Below are positions 54,193 through 64,000 of a stretch of 64,000 bases of DNA, piece after piece. This DNA comes from Rapana venosa (lineage: Eukaryota > Mollusca > Gastropoda > Neogastropoda > Muricidae). The stretch is from contig CM054162.1 in NCBI GenBank assembly GCA_028751875.1, positions 8,320,616-8,384,615 of the forward strand, read 5' to 3'. Numbering within the stretch: position 1 is the stretch's first letter; each line of letters starts with the position of its first letter. Under the pieces are notes generated by a model. It did no database searches. It was not told the origin of the DNA and saw only the letters and a list, made by a program, of their open reading frames with translations. The position numbers and the translations under genes were made by a program.

Positions 54193-56224
54193 AAACGTAG
54201 CTGAAAACACAGAAGTATGCACACAAAATCAGAGCCTTCTAAAATACATCTAAGGCACATTTTTAATCCACACAGAGTAAAAGAGCATGGCTAATATACA
54301 TATGAAAGGCTAACATGATAATGACATTGCTAAATCATATTCAAAAACAATGTTCAGACATTGAAAATAAAGATTCTAATTTTGCAGTCTAATCCATGCA
54401 GATGCATAGGTATAGCTAAGACATACCTGATGTACAACAAAAACTGCAAAATCTGACTTCCACAGAAATATAAAATACATTTAGAGACACACGAAAACAT
54501 ACATGAATCTACCCAGAGAATAAATACAGACAGCTTGACCACATTTGAGAGACAGACATTTTAAGATCCCTAAATCTATATCATAGGGATAAACTAGAGA
54601 TGGCTGAAACCAATCTCAAATATCTGCATTCTAAATTTATCAGTTTTACCTGTGGAAATGAACGCTTGTATTTTAGATTTAAATCAACACACACAAAAGA
54701 AACCACTGAATTGGTACAGATTACAGACATCTAAGGTGTAGGTATGTAATCTTCACAATTAACACTTTGGGAAAAGAATATCTAAAATACAGATGCTTCA
54801 TCCACAGACTTATTACAGACAGCAAGATGTGCATTTTGAATACAGACATGAAATGTAAAACACCACATCAACAGATAAGGTAGAGGCAAAAAAGAACTTA
54901 TGTAAAATACAGAGCAAAATAGACATATACATACGGCACAAACACCTATTCCATGTAAATAAAATATAGATAGGTAAAGTACATCTAGTACACCACCATG
55001 TAACCAGGGGTAAAATGCAGATTACTAAAGTACATTTAAATTACAGTCTGATGGACACAGATAAAGACAGGGACAACAGAACTACATCTAAAATGCAGAC
55101 ATCTAATCCACACAGATGACATAGAAATGCTAAAATATATGTAAAACCTAATTCATAAAAAAAGAATAGCGATGCTAACATGAATGTAAAGAACAAACAT
55201 TTACTCCAAACAAAATAGAGGTGACAATACTATATATATATAATAAATATACTATAAATATATACTATAATAATAATAACATAAATATATATATAATATA
55301 TGCAATTCACACACACATCATCATACAAAAATAGTGAGCTATATAAAGACACAGACTTGTGATCCACACAGTTAAAATGTACTAAATAGCTACAACATAT
55401 CCACCAGCTGAAATGCTAAATAGTCACAACAAAAAAGTAAAGGCTAATAACGATGCTACAACTCATTAATCCACCACACTAAATGGCTAAAATAGTCTAT
55501 AACATATCATCACTACAGCTGAAAATAATGGCTAAAATAGTCTACAACATATAATCCACACAGATCAAATCGCTAAAATAGTCATTTAAAATCCAGATAA
55601 TATGTAGCGTATTCCACACACATGAAAAGGTTAAGTATAGTCATCTACAATGGACATGTAATCCACACAGACAAAAGGGCTAAAATAGTTGTCTCAAATA
55701 CATTTAATCCACACAGATAACATTGCTAAAATAGTCATTTAAAAACAACAACATATGATCTACACAGACAAAATGGCTAAAATAGTCCAAAACGGATATA
55801 ATCCAGATAAAATGGCTAAAGTACAGTTACCTAAGACACAGATTGAAATCCACACAGATCAAATGGTTAAAATAGTAATCTAAAACACATAATGTAATCA
55901 ATATAGATAAAATGGCTAAAGTACAGTTACCAAAGACACGGGATGAAATCCACACAGATCAAATGGCTAAAATAGTAATCTAAAACACATAACGTAATCA
56001 ACACAGATGAAATGGCTAAGAAAGTAGTCTAAGACACAGAATGTAATTTAAAACAGTCATGATAAACAGACATGTAATTCACACAGATGAACTAATCTGT
56101 GGTCATCTAAACAACAGAACACCATGAAGTACCTGCTGCTCCAGCTTCAGGGCATAGTGACTAAACAGAATGAAATCTCTGAGGTTATTTAAAAATGTTT
56201 TGGATATATTTCATGAGTTTCCAT

Positions 56225-56490
56225 GAACAGAATGCCTACTCTTCCAAGATGTGAATGGTTTTAATGTGTGCAAGTGTTCTCCGCTTATAGCATCATTGAA
56301 GCATTCAGTGATGTGTGCTACAATTTTCCCCTTACAGCACATCCAGACTATCAGTTGTGTGGGTGGATGAGTCGTACTGATGTAACTCCAAGGATGAATC
56401 TCCTACACCTGGTTTAACAATCTGTGGCTTGCACCCTGGTGCCATAATGATGAGCACACACTCTAACCACTAGCCATCCTGTCCCCACTT
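56225..56490 (-). mobile_element. SINE family A, degenerate
   Basis: 'atgcctactcttccaagat', 'actgatgtaactccaagg', 'ctaaccactagccatcctg' correspond to body and head in the minus sense. Confidence 0.6.
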
Positions 56491-56529
56491 CCAATATCTA
56501 GAACTTGTATTAATTTTAACCAGAAGATA

Positions 56530-56705
56530 ATAGAATCTGTCTAAGTTGAGCATCAGTACTGACTCCATTCCCCTCACTTGCCCCTCTCCGCTCCGGCCCC
56601 CCCCCCCCCCCAACCAATAGTTCCTTTGGATCAGACATCAACCAAAACACTATCATTAAAACCTTCTGAATTGGGAAGAATAGGTCATGTAGCCAATATC
56701 CGGCC
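56530..56705 (+). mobile_element. SINE family A, degenerate
   Basis: 'agcatcagtactgactcc', 'tcctttggatcagacatc', 'gaagaataggtcatgtagcc' in the plus sense; head and tail missing. Confidence 0.5.
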
Positions 56706-56770
56706 CCACACCTAAGATGGAAATCTCTCAACATGGAGACTGTAAGCTACATCTAAAAACTGACATGTAA

Positions 56771-57001
56771 TAAAAGGTAAAGGTGGTCTTAAGCCTACAT
56801 GGTCATCAGGAGGGAGATGTTGGAGACCATCACCTTCTCATGGCCGATTTGAAGTGGCCCCCTGCTTTCCTCACTGTTTACTTCCCGACCCAAAGATGCA
56901 GGTACCAATTTACGCTGGGTGAACGGAGACTATACTGAAGTAAGCATACAAACATCACCCATCAGTTGGTAATTTGCTTGATGCTGCTTAACATTGCATG
57001 G
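56771..57001 (-). mobile_element. SINE family S2, degenerate
   Basis: Minus-sense tail 'accacctttacctttt', body 'agcgtaaattgg' and the 5S-like part ('gatgggtgatg', 'gttaagcagcatcaagc' type). Head lost. Confidence 0.65.
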
Positions 57002-57149
57002 AAACATGTGTTCTGACCAATCCATCTCCATACGTTTAAAAACACCTTTAATCTCAATATGTCATCTAGAAACTGCTAAAACACAAGAAATACATACTGA
57101 TAAAATATCTAAAACACACCCACCTACAATCTCTGGACTAGTACTATTT

Positions 57150-57815
57150 TGTAGTGGCTACATCAAAGTGATGCAGGTTCATGGTACAGTCAGCCCTCAG
57201 AATATCAACATCAAGGAACACATCTGGAATATGTTTAAAATTAAAAGAAAATCTAGGCTATGTAAAAGAGAATAGTGGAATCTATCTACAAGACATCGAG
57301 GCTAGAATCAGCATGGCCAAGCAAAAGATGATTCAGTCAAACATTTGGAAAGACGAAGGTATACCTACCTATTTCAAAATTGTCAAAACATTTATCTGGC
57401 CTGTATTGCTGTAGGGGTCAGAGGCCTGGACTCTATGAAAATTGGAATGAGGCAAACTAAGTGCAATCAAAACGTGGTTCTACTGGTGACTTGTAAGAGG
57501 CAACTGGTCAGGAGAACAAATCAAAGCACTCTTGATGTGCAAAGACAAATGTTGGCTGAAATTGATAGGTGCAGACTGAAATATGTTGGTCATGCAAGCA
57601 GAAACACAGTCAAATCTGATGACAACAATTCTCCAAGGTAAGGTTGAGGACAGAAGGAAAAAAAGGCAGACCACCAACATCCTACACTGCCAACATCACT
57701 GAGGTCAGTGGTCTGGGAGGTCTACAGGAGATTGTAGAACTCAGCAGGGACAGAGAAAGATGGCGAACCCTGGTGGCATTGTGTAGAGCTACTGGTGACA
57801 GCGGTGATGGAGACA
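57150..57815 (+). mobile_element. LINE ORF2 C-terminal fragment
   Basis: Translation: LQDIEARISMAKQKMIQSN, GIPTYFKIVKTFIWPVLLYG, then SEAWTL and, after several stops, TANITEVSGLGGLQEIVEL with RDREEWRTLVA. This is the post-RT region of an RTE- or L2-like LINE ('RI..AK', 'T.VWPVLLYG.EAWTL', 'RDR..WR.LVA'). Inactive. Confidence 0.72.
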
Positions 57816-58214
57816 GTTGAGTTGAGGAGTGAAAATGAGTTGGGGATAAAACTGTTCTGGCACCAGAGTATCTTGCAATATTTTTGCACGGCAAAAGCTG
57901 GTAATACTTTGCCAAAACATGTGCATCAACACTCTCAGTTTCTCTGTCTTTTCTTTTCACATGACATTCATATAACTTTATTTAATTTTTGTGTGTGCTA
58001 CCTTCAGTCTTTCTACACCTCTTTACAATTTGATATAACATTTAAACATCTGTACCAATATAAAAAGGTCATCTTATGTACATCTAGTACAAACATCTAG
58101 TACACGTACATCTAGTACAGACATAAAATACAGACAGGTGAATACACATACTTTACAAACATCTGAAATGCAGACACATCAATGCATCTTATATACTATA
58201 CAGTGATCTAAAAT

Positions 58215-58660
58215 ACAGACATCTAAATAATAATAATATTTAATTTATAAAGCGCTATATCTTGCAAAAACAAACCAGCGCTTGTATTCAACCCACTCCT
58301 ACACATGCAAATCACAATGATTAACAATATTTTAACAAATTCAAATGTGCACACACACACACACATACACACACAGGTTATACACTTCAGCAGGGTGTTG
58401 GATCTTTGGCTGTTAAAGGTAGGGACAGATATGAAATGAAACAGGAGGGGAAAATCTTAGGTTTGAAATAGGTATGTTTTGAAGCTGGATTTAAAACTGC
58501 AAGGGAGAGAGGGACGTCATTCCAGATTGATGGACCAGAAAATTATGATAGAGAAAGAGCAATGGCCAACAGTGGATTCCTTGAATCTAAGTATTCGTAA
58601 ACAGGGTATCTGCAGCAAAGCAGAGGGAACAAGAAGGAGTGTACAGGCGAGGACACGCAC
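58215..58660 (-). mobile_element. LINE 3' end (same family as 17920-18535)
   Basis: In minus sense: 'ttgaatacaagcgctggtt', 'gatatagcgctttataaat' and an (att)n tail, with upstream sequence that matches the C-terminal coding part (FKSSFKTYLFQT-like, 'ggaatccactgttggccat'). Confidence 0.72.
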
Positions 58661-58989
58661 ATAAACATAGATACAAATATCTGATAAAGAATATAGACCC
58701 AGACGTCTCAAATACTATCCCATTACAACCATCATCACCCCCCCCCCTCCGGAATACATGGGACACCTGTCACTCCCCTACCCCACCCCATCATGGCTGA
58801 CATAAAGACATGTCACCCTAACCCTCCTCCCTCTAAGTTGAACTAAAGACATGTTAGATACTGCTCCCTCATCACCACCACCCTACCTCCCTCCTTTCTC
58901 TTACAGCTGAGCTAAAGCCATGTGAAATACTCCATGGCAACCACCATCCCTTCTCCCCTCTTCCCTGCTGTCATACAGCCATGGAAAAC

Positions 58990-59395
58990 ACCTCTGTGAT
59001 CCAAGGGGGATTGAGGATCTAGCGGTAAGACACCCTCTGGAGGAAGCCAGAGGTGTGTAGCTTTGATCCTTTCCTGAACCACAACTTTCCCCATCCAATA
59101 TTATATTCAATTCAATTCAATTCAGTTCTTTTATTGTCCTCTGTTTAAAGGAAATTTGCTTTGCAGTGATTAAAACATATCTAAGAAAGTAATAGAATAC
59201 ATACATATATAGGATGAATGCACATGATAAAAGGTAACATTTGTTAAACACACACACATATTCACACACAATTCTATTAAAGGAAATATGTTTTACAATG
59301 ATTAAAAACATCTCTAAATAACTAAGATCATATGGACATACTTAAATTTGAACACACAGGATAAAAGGTAACAATGATTAAACACTCTCTCTCTC
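58990..59395 (-). mobile_element. retroelement 3' end with (AATTG)n tail, preceded by a tRNA-like block
   Basis: 59105-59395 in minus sense ends in 'ggacaataaaagaactg' and (aattg)n, with two diverged copies of an approximately 130 bp unit (59149 and 59279, 'aaaggaaatttgctttgc' against 'aaaggaaatatgttttac'). The plus-sense block 58990-59095 resembles a tRNA head ('gaggatctagcggtaaga', 'ctttgatcctt'). From 58660 to 58990 only C/T-rich sequence is seen. Confidence 0.5.
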
Positions 59396-59464
59396 TCTCA
59401 CACACACACACCACAGCCTACACAAACGCAAACGCGTGCATGCATACATATACATACGCACGTG

Positions 59465-59520
<56 letters not shown>
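59390..59520. repeat. (CA)n/(CGCA)n microsatellite
   Basis: CT and CA runs, with a pure CA run at 59473-59514. Confidence 0.95.
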
Positions 59521-59525
<5 letters not shown>

Positions 59526-59639
59526 CAAGCTAAAATAATCCAACAATATTTAAATAAATAAAATACAGAGATTATTTTTTTTTAATTTAAAAAGTCTTGA
59601 ATATTAAGATGAAAATCATGTTCAAACATATCAAATACA

Positions 59640-60240
59640 AAGGCAGCGCTAAAACAGCACCGAGCACAAAGTAAGAGTGGACAGCCAGAAGTCCACTGAC
59701 AGCACAGCAACCACTGCACCCCCCGAGCTCCTTCCTTCCCTCAGTCAGCAAGCCCAACCTCTGGAAACAACCCCCCCCCTTCCCTGCCACCACAGCCACC
59801 ACCATGCAACCCGCCACTACAAGTACATGCTGCAGACAACATGCATAATGTGCACATTTGCTCCCACTCCAGCTGGAGCACCCACACACACACACACACA
59901 CATGGACGCACGCGCGCGCAAGCACATACACACACTTTTTTCCTCCATTCCATGCCCCCTTCCTCTGCCCCCCTCCTCTGAATCTCACAACCACCCTGCT
60001 CCATACATCCACCCCGCTGCCACCCCTACACACTCACAAACCCCTTTACGCTGTTCAGAGGCCCATCTATGCCTGACCATGCACGCAGCAGCCATACAAC
60101 TTGGGCAGGGGAGTTCCATCACAGACCCCCTAACCCTCCCCCCCCCTCCACACAGCCACCACTCCATCCTAGCATGCAGCCACCGTCCATCCACCCACCC
60201 ACCACCCCTACTTCTATGCCCCTATACATCTGTTCACACA
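59640..60240. other. C-rich, low-complexity stretch without a supported gene
   Basis: Frames up to 247 codons exist on plus, but they are Pro/His/Thr-rich, run into the CA and CT microsatellites and show no domain. I do not call a gene. Confidence 0.6.
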
Positions 60241-60251
60241 CACACACACAC

Positions 60252-60309
<58 letters not shown>

Positions 60310-60324
60310 AATGGCAAAACACAA

Positions 60325-60396
<72 letters not shown>
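60237..60396. repeat. (CA)n then (CT)n microsatellites
   Basis: CA at 60237-60305 and CT at 60331-60394. Confidence 0.97.
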
Positions 60397-60397
<1 letters not shown>

Positions 60398-60409
60398 TCT
60401 ATTGTTGTT

Positions 60410-60586
60410 GTGTATTCTAATAAAGGGCATATTCATACTTTCGATTTTCAATATTATTTTGGACTTGTTGACTGTACTTGAGCTCCAGTGAATCTCCTAT
60501 TTTAATATCTTATTATCACGTGTAACAACTATGTGTACTATTCTACAATATGAAGGTGTTCAATTTTATGATCTATAAGTTTGGCT

Positions 60587-60663
<77 letters not shown>

Positions 60664-62050
60664 GTCTTCTCTTCTCTCTCTGTCTCTGTTGTTATTGCTG
60701 TAGTTGTTACTTTGTTTTTTGTTGTTGATTTGTTTGGGTTTTTCGTTTGTTTGTTTTTTGTTTTGGTGTATGTATGTGTGTGTGTGTATGTGTGTGTGAA
60801 GGGGGAATGGTGCTGGTTTTTTTGTGTTTTGTTTTGTTGTTTTTTTTAAAAAAAAGTTCTCATTTGTTTGTTTGTTGTTGTTTTTTCTTGTTCTTTTTTT
60901 TGTTTGTTTGGGAGGGTGTTTTGTCTGCTTTTTTGTTGTTGTTGTTGGATTTTTTTTGGGGGGGGGGTTGTTTTTTTTTGTTTTTTTGTTTTTTTTTGTT
61001 TGCTTGCTTTTTTTGGGGGGGTGGGTGGGTGGGTGGGTTCTGGGGTATATTTTGTCTTTTGCTTGTCTGGGGTTGTTTCTTTGTTTGTTTGTTTGTTTTT
61101 CTTTTTCTCTCTTTTTCTTAAAAAATTTTTTTTTTTCCCTTTGCTTCTTCTGCTTGAAAGTATGAGTACTGAGTGCATTTTTAAATGTGACCCCACGGGC
61201 GGGGACTGATGTAAAAAAGCACATGAGTACTTATTCATTCTCCGGGAAAAAAAGAATTTGTTTCTATTACTTACAATGTGTAGATGTTCTTTTTATGACT
61301 TTATTGGCTTCCCCCCCCCCCCCTCTATATTATATGAGTGTATGGGTATTGCACTTATTTTATTATCATGACATTCAATTTGCATGAGTCTAATTAAAAA
61401 GTGTTTGTGTTGATCGTGTGCTATATGAGTATTACATATTTAGTATTATCCCTGAAACACCCCCCCAACCCCCCCACACACACACTCACACGCACACGCA
61501 CACACATACACACACACACACTCACTCACTCACTCACCCATATTCTCTCCCTCAATGACTGTATAGGTTTAGATTTCTTCTTGTTTTTTTTCTTGTTTTT
61601 ATTGTGTGGATGTATGGGTATTAAATTTATTTCATTATCATGACATATAATTTGAAACGAGTATAATCTAAAATGAGTGTTGATGGGATCGCATACTGTT
61701 TTGGGAATTATATATTGGATATTATCTCTGAAATACACACACACACACACTCTCTGTCTCTGTCTCTCTCTCACCTTTTATCGTCTTGCTTATAGTTATA
61801 GTATATCAGTATATCCTGATGAAAGATTCATATATTTATATTTTCAATACTTTATTGGACTTGCCTTTGTACTTAAGTTTTAATGAGTGCCCTATTCCAA
61901 TATCTTATAATTATGTGTAACAAGTATGTGTACCATTTGACAATGTGTAGATGTTTATCTTTATGACTTATTAAGTTTGGTTGCGTTATTTTTCTTGGCT
62001 CTGTTGTTGTTCTTGTTCTTGTTGTTGTTGTTTGTCTGTTTTTCTCTTTT
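60410..62050 (+). repeat. diverged tandem duplication of noncoding sequence
   Basis: 60425-60590 ('tttcaatattattttggact', 'ctattttaatatcttatta', 'tgtgtactattctac') recurs at 61840-61985. 61290-61450 ('tatgggtattgcacttatt', 'attatcatgacattcaat') recurs at 61590-61740. A (CT)n run lies at 60590-60657, and T/G-rich runs at 60700-61140. Confidence 0.7.
61193..61262 (+). mobile_element. T-element 3' tail fragment
   Basis: 'acgggcggggactgatgta', hairpin 'aagcacatgagtactt', ending 'aaaaaaagaatttg'. Confidence 0.75.
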
Positions 62051-62356
62051 TTATCATCTTTTGTTGGTTTGGTTTTTCCTTCTCTTTTGTTTGTTTGTTT
62101 GTTTTGGTTAGGGTTTTTTTGGGGGTGGGGGTGGGGTATTTTTAGGGTTTTCTTTTATTTGCTTGCTTTGGGGGGGGAGGGGTTAGCTGTTTTGAAAAGG
62201 GTTATTTCCCCTTGTTTTTATTGTGAGACTGTATAAGTATTGGGTTATTATTATTAAGATGTATCCCTAACGGGCGGGGACTAGATGTAAAAAAGCACAT
62301 GTGTGCTTATTCATTATCCTCGAAATAAAAGAATTTGTCATTGTCATTGTCTCTTC
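62050..62356 (+). mobile_element. T-element copy, most complete
   Basis: 'ttggtttggtttttccttc', G-runs, 'aagggttatttccccttg', 'attgtgagactgtataag', 'cctaacgggcggggact', hairpin 'aagcacatgtgtgctt', 'tcattatcctcgaaataaaa' and (tgtcat)n. It abuts, tail to tail, the LINE on the right. Confidence 0.82.
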
Positions 62357-62394
62357 GGTGCAGGCAGGGATGCTGTTGTTCACAGGTGTTGCTG

Positions 62395-64000
62395 TCACTG
62401 GTGTTGACTGTTAAAGAGTCTGACAGCTGTGGGCAGGAAGGAGTCTCTGTATCGGCTGGTTCTGCTTCTTATGGACAGAAGACGACTGCTGACCTCACGC
62501 TTGGACACACACTGGGACAGTGCAGGGTGGAGGGGATGGATGTCATCCTTCATGATCCTGGTCATCTTCTTCAGGCAGCTCTTCTCGTAGAGGCTGGAGG
62601 CTGGAGTGATGTCCTTTTGGATGATCTTTGCTGCTGCCCTTGTGATGCGGTCTAGCTTGTTGCTGTCAGATTTTCTGGGGTTACTAAAATAGTAGATTTG
62701 ATTGTACGATGCAATGCTTTGCACTGCAGCTTGATAAAACCTCAGTAAAATGGTGTTGCTGATTTGAAAGCTTCGCAGTTTTCTTAAGAAGAACATTCTT
62801 TGGTTTGCTTTCTTATAACAGGCATCAACATTTTCAGTCCACCTCAGCCTGTCGTCAATGATCGTGCCAAGATATCTATAAGCACTGGTTATCCGCACTT
62901 CTTTATTCTTGATGGTAAGTGGTGCTGGCTTGTCATTTTTCCTTCGGAAATCAATTATCATTTCTTCTGTTTTTGACACATTCAATTCCAGATAGTTCTT
63001 GTCACACCAGTCTACTAAAGCTTTGACTGTGGATGTGTACGAGGTCTCACTGCTCTTCAGAAGCCCAGTTAGTGATGTATCATCAGCAAACTTTATTTGA
63101 ATATTGCTGTTTGTGGTAAAACGGCAGTCAGCTGTGTAGAGGGTAAAAAGGACTGGTGATAGAACACATCCTTGGGGGGCCCCTGTATTAGTCAACAGGT
63201 AGTCTGACACAGCTTGCCCTATCCTCACTCTTTGTGGTCTTTCTGTTAAAAAGCTAAAAATCCATGCTATCAGTGTTGGGCTGACATTCATGCTCAGCAG
63301 TTTCTGTATTAAAAGATGAGGTTGAATAGTATTAAAAGCACTTGAAAAATCAATAAAAAGAATTCTGGCGTAAGTTCCTGGATGGTCTAAATGTTCATAC
63401 AACTTGTGCAGCAGAGTCAGTAGAGCATCGTCTGTGCCCCTGTCTTTAGAATAGGCAAACTGGAGGGGGTCTTGGTGCTCTTCAGTCTGGAGCCTCAGCT
63501 GACGAAGAACGATTTTTTCAGCACACTTGAATGATATTGATGTTAATGCTACAGGCCTATAGTCATTTAATTGGCTTGGAATTTGTTTCTTTGGGACTGG
63601 GATAATTGTTGAGGTTTTCCAGAGCTGGGGGATGTACCCAGTGTCAAGGGACTGCTGGAACAGGCGAGTGAAGACTGGAGCAAGAGAGTCACTGCATTCC
63701 TTGATGGTTTTAGCGCTGATGCAGTCTGGGCCACATGCACTCTTACAGTTGACTTTCTTGAATTCACTCTGTACTTCATTCTCTTCAATGATCACTCGAG
63801 ATGCTGTTTGTTGTTTTACTGTCTTCATAGCTTCTGCTTGTTCTGTTTGAAAGTTCTTTTGGTCAAACCTGGTATAAAACATGTTGAGTTCGTTTGCCAG
63901 TTTGGGGGCATCCTCTGTCACAATCTCCCTTTTTTTCGCTTTATATCCAGTTATAGTTTGGACATCCTTCCAGAACTGTTTGGGCCTGTTTTGACGACAA
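62395..64000 (-). CDS. LINE reverse transcriptase ORF, intact and running off the window edge
   Basis: At least 534 codons open from the right edge (upstream residues FWKDVQTITGYKAKKREI) to a stop at 62395. Motifs in order: LNDYRPVALTSISFKCAEKI, LQFAYSKDRGTDDALLTLLH, motif A ILFIDFSSAFNTIQP, motif B NTGAPQGCVLSPVLFTLYTA, motif C IKFADDTSLTG, then LNVSKTEEMIIDFRR and YLGTIIDD. The C-terminus SRYRDSFLPTAVRLFNSQ is the standard end block. This is CR1/L2/Rex1-type (Jockey superfamily); all three catalytic aspartates are present. It is the only LINE frame in the window without a break. Whether the endonuclease part is also intact lies outside the window. Confidence 0.88.
   Translation of the reverse strand, partial: CRQNRPKQFWKDVQTITGYKAKKREIVTEDAPKLANELNMFYTRFDQKNFQTEQAEAMKTVKQQTASRVIIEENEVQSEFKKVNCKSACGPDCISAKTIKECSDSLAPVFTRLFQQSLDTGYIPQLWKTSTIIPVPKKQIPSQLNDYRPVALTSISFKCAEKIVLRQLRLQTEEHQDPLQFAYSKDRGTDDALLTLLHKLYEHLDHPGTYARILFIDFSSAFNTIQPHLLIQKLLSMNVSPTLIAWIFSFLTERPQRVRIGQAVSDYLLTNTGAPQGCVLSPVLFTLYTADCRFTTNSNIQIKFADDTSLTGLLKSSETSYTSTVKALVDWCDKNYLELNVSKTEEMIIDFRRKNDKPAPLTIKNKEVRITSAYRYLGTIIDDRLRWTENVDACYKKANQRMFFLRKLRSFQISNTILLRFYQAAVQSIASYNQIYYFSNPRKSDSNKLDRITRAAAKIIQKDITPASSLYEKSCLKKMTRIMKDDIHPLHPALSQCVSKREVSSRLLSIRSRTSRYRDSFLPTAVRLFNSQHQ

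Larger units (their letters stand above)
53384..56110. repeat. degenerate satellite, unit about 45 bp
   Basis: Repeated phrases 'gctaaaatagtcatctaaa', 'acatgtaatccacacaga', 'tagacatcaaatccacac', 'gataaaatggc' recur every 40-50 bp with heavy divergence. Two R1 copies and a SINE A lie inside at 53708-54192. Faint continuation is seen at 57010-57130 and 58075-58215. No gene. Confidence 0.8.

Noticed and set aside
57682..57960. 92-codon minus frame
   Set aside because: Antisense of a LINE C-terminal fragment; no domain of its own.
59677..60420. 247-codon plus frame
   Set aside because: Pro/His/Thr-rich low complexity running through CA and CT microsatellites; no splice sites or domain.

Overview
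This 64 kb window is a gene-poor, repeat-saturated piece of an animal genome. The retroelement mix (RTE-like, CR1/L2/Jockey-like LINEs, tRNA- and 5S-headed SINEs), the very dense GA, CA and GT microsatellites and a spliced host gene with GT-AG introns suggest a mollusc, probably a marine gastropod. That is inference; no species is identified.

Host genes. (1) On the minus strand, 24244 down to 11682 holds a five-exon gene (a likely 5' UTR exon near 26.6 kb) whose exon phases agree at every junction. It encodes about 766 residues: an acidic N-terminus and coiled coil like AZI2/NAP1 and TBKBP1/SINTBAD, a long low-complexity middle, and two C-terminal UBZ/TBKBP1-type zinc fingers. It looks like a TBK1/IKKe adaptor of innate immunity or selective autophagy. 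Its last exon carries three apparent one-base losses that cancel, most easily explained as consensus errors. (2) At 48743-48908 (minus) there is one terminal exon of an SLC22-like organic ion transporter; its other exons are not seen here.

Layout. 0-11.6 kb: microsatellites, SINEs and no host gene. 11.7-26.7 kb: the adaptor gene, its introns filled with SINEs, LINE 3' ends and two minisatellites (one made of 5' splice-site-like units starting at an exon end). 27-33.4 kb: a nearly full-length RTE-like LINE inserted in an older repeat, with a 10 bp target duplication, then several SINEs. 33.6-43.7 kb: two copies of a CR1/Jockey-like LINE, one split by a second RTE-like LINE (8 bp target duplication), the other hit by a SINE and preceded by an ORF1 with a coiled coil and an SGNH-hydrolase-like segment. 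44-48 kb: long microsatellites and SINEs. 48-53.4 kb: transporter exon, 23 bp satellite, a 710 bp tandem duplication and a decayed LINE. 53.4-58.2 kb: a degenerate satellite with insertions. 58-62.4 kb: AT/CT-rich repeats and a duplicated noncoding block. 62.4-64 kb: a LINE with an uninterrupted reverse transcriptase frame running off the right edge.

Three SINE families recur. Family A is tRNA-headed and has a 3' tail with a small hairpin that it shares with another element ('T-element'). Family B is tRNA-headed with a conserved GC-rich core. Family S2 has a tRNA-like start followed by a segment closely matching the internal promoter of 5S rRNA.
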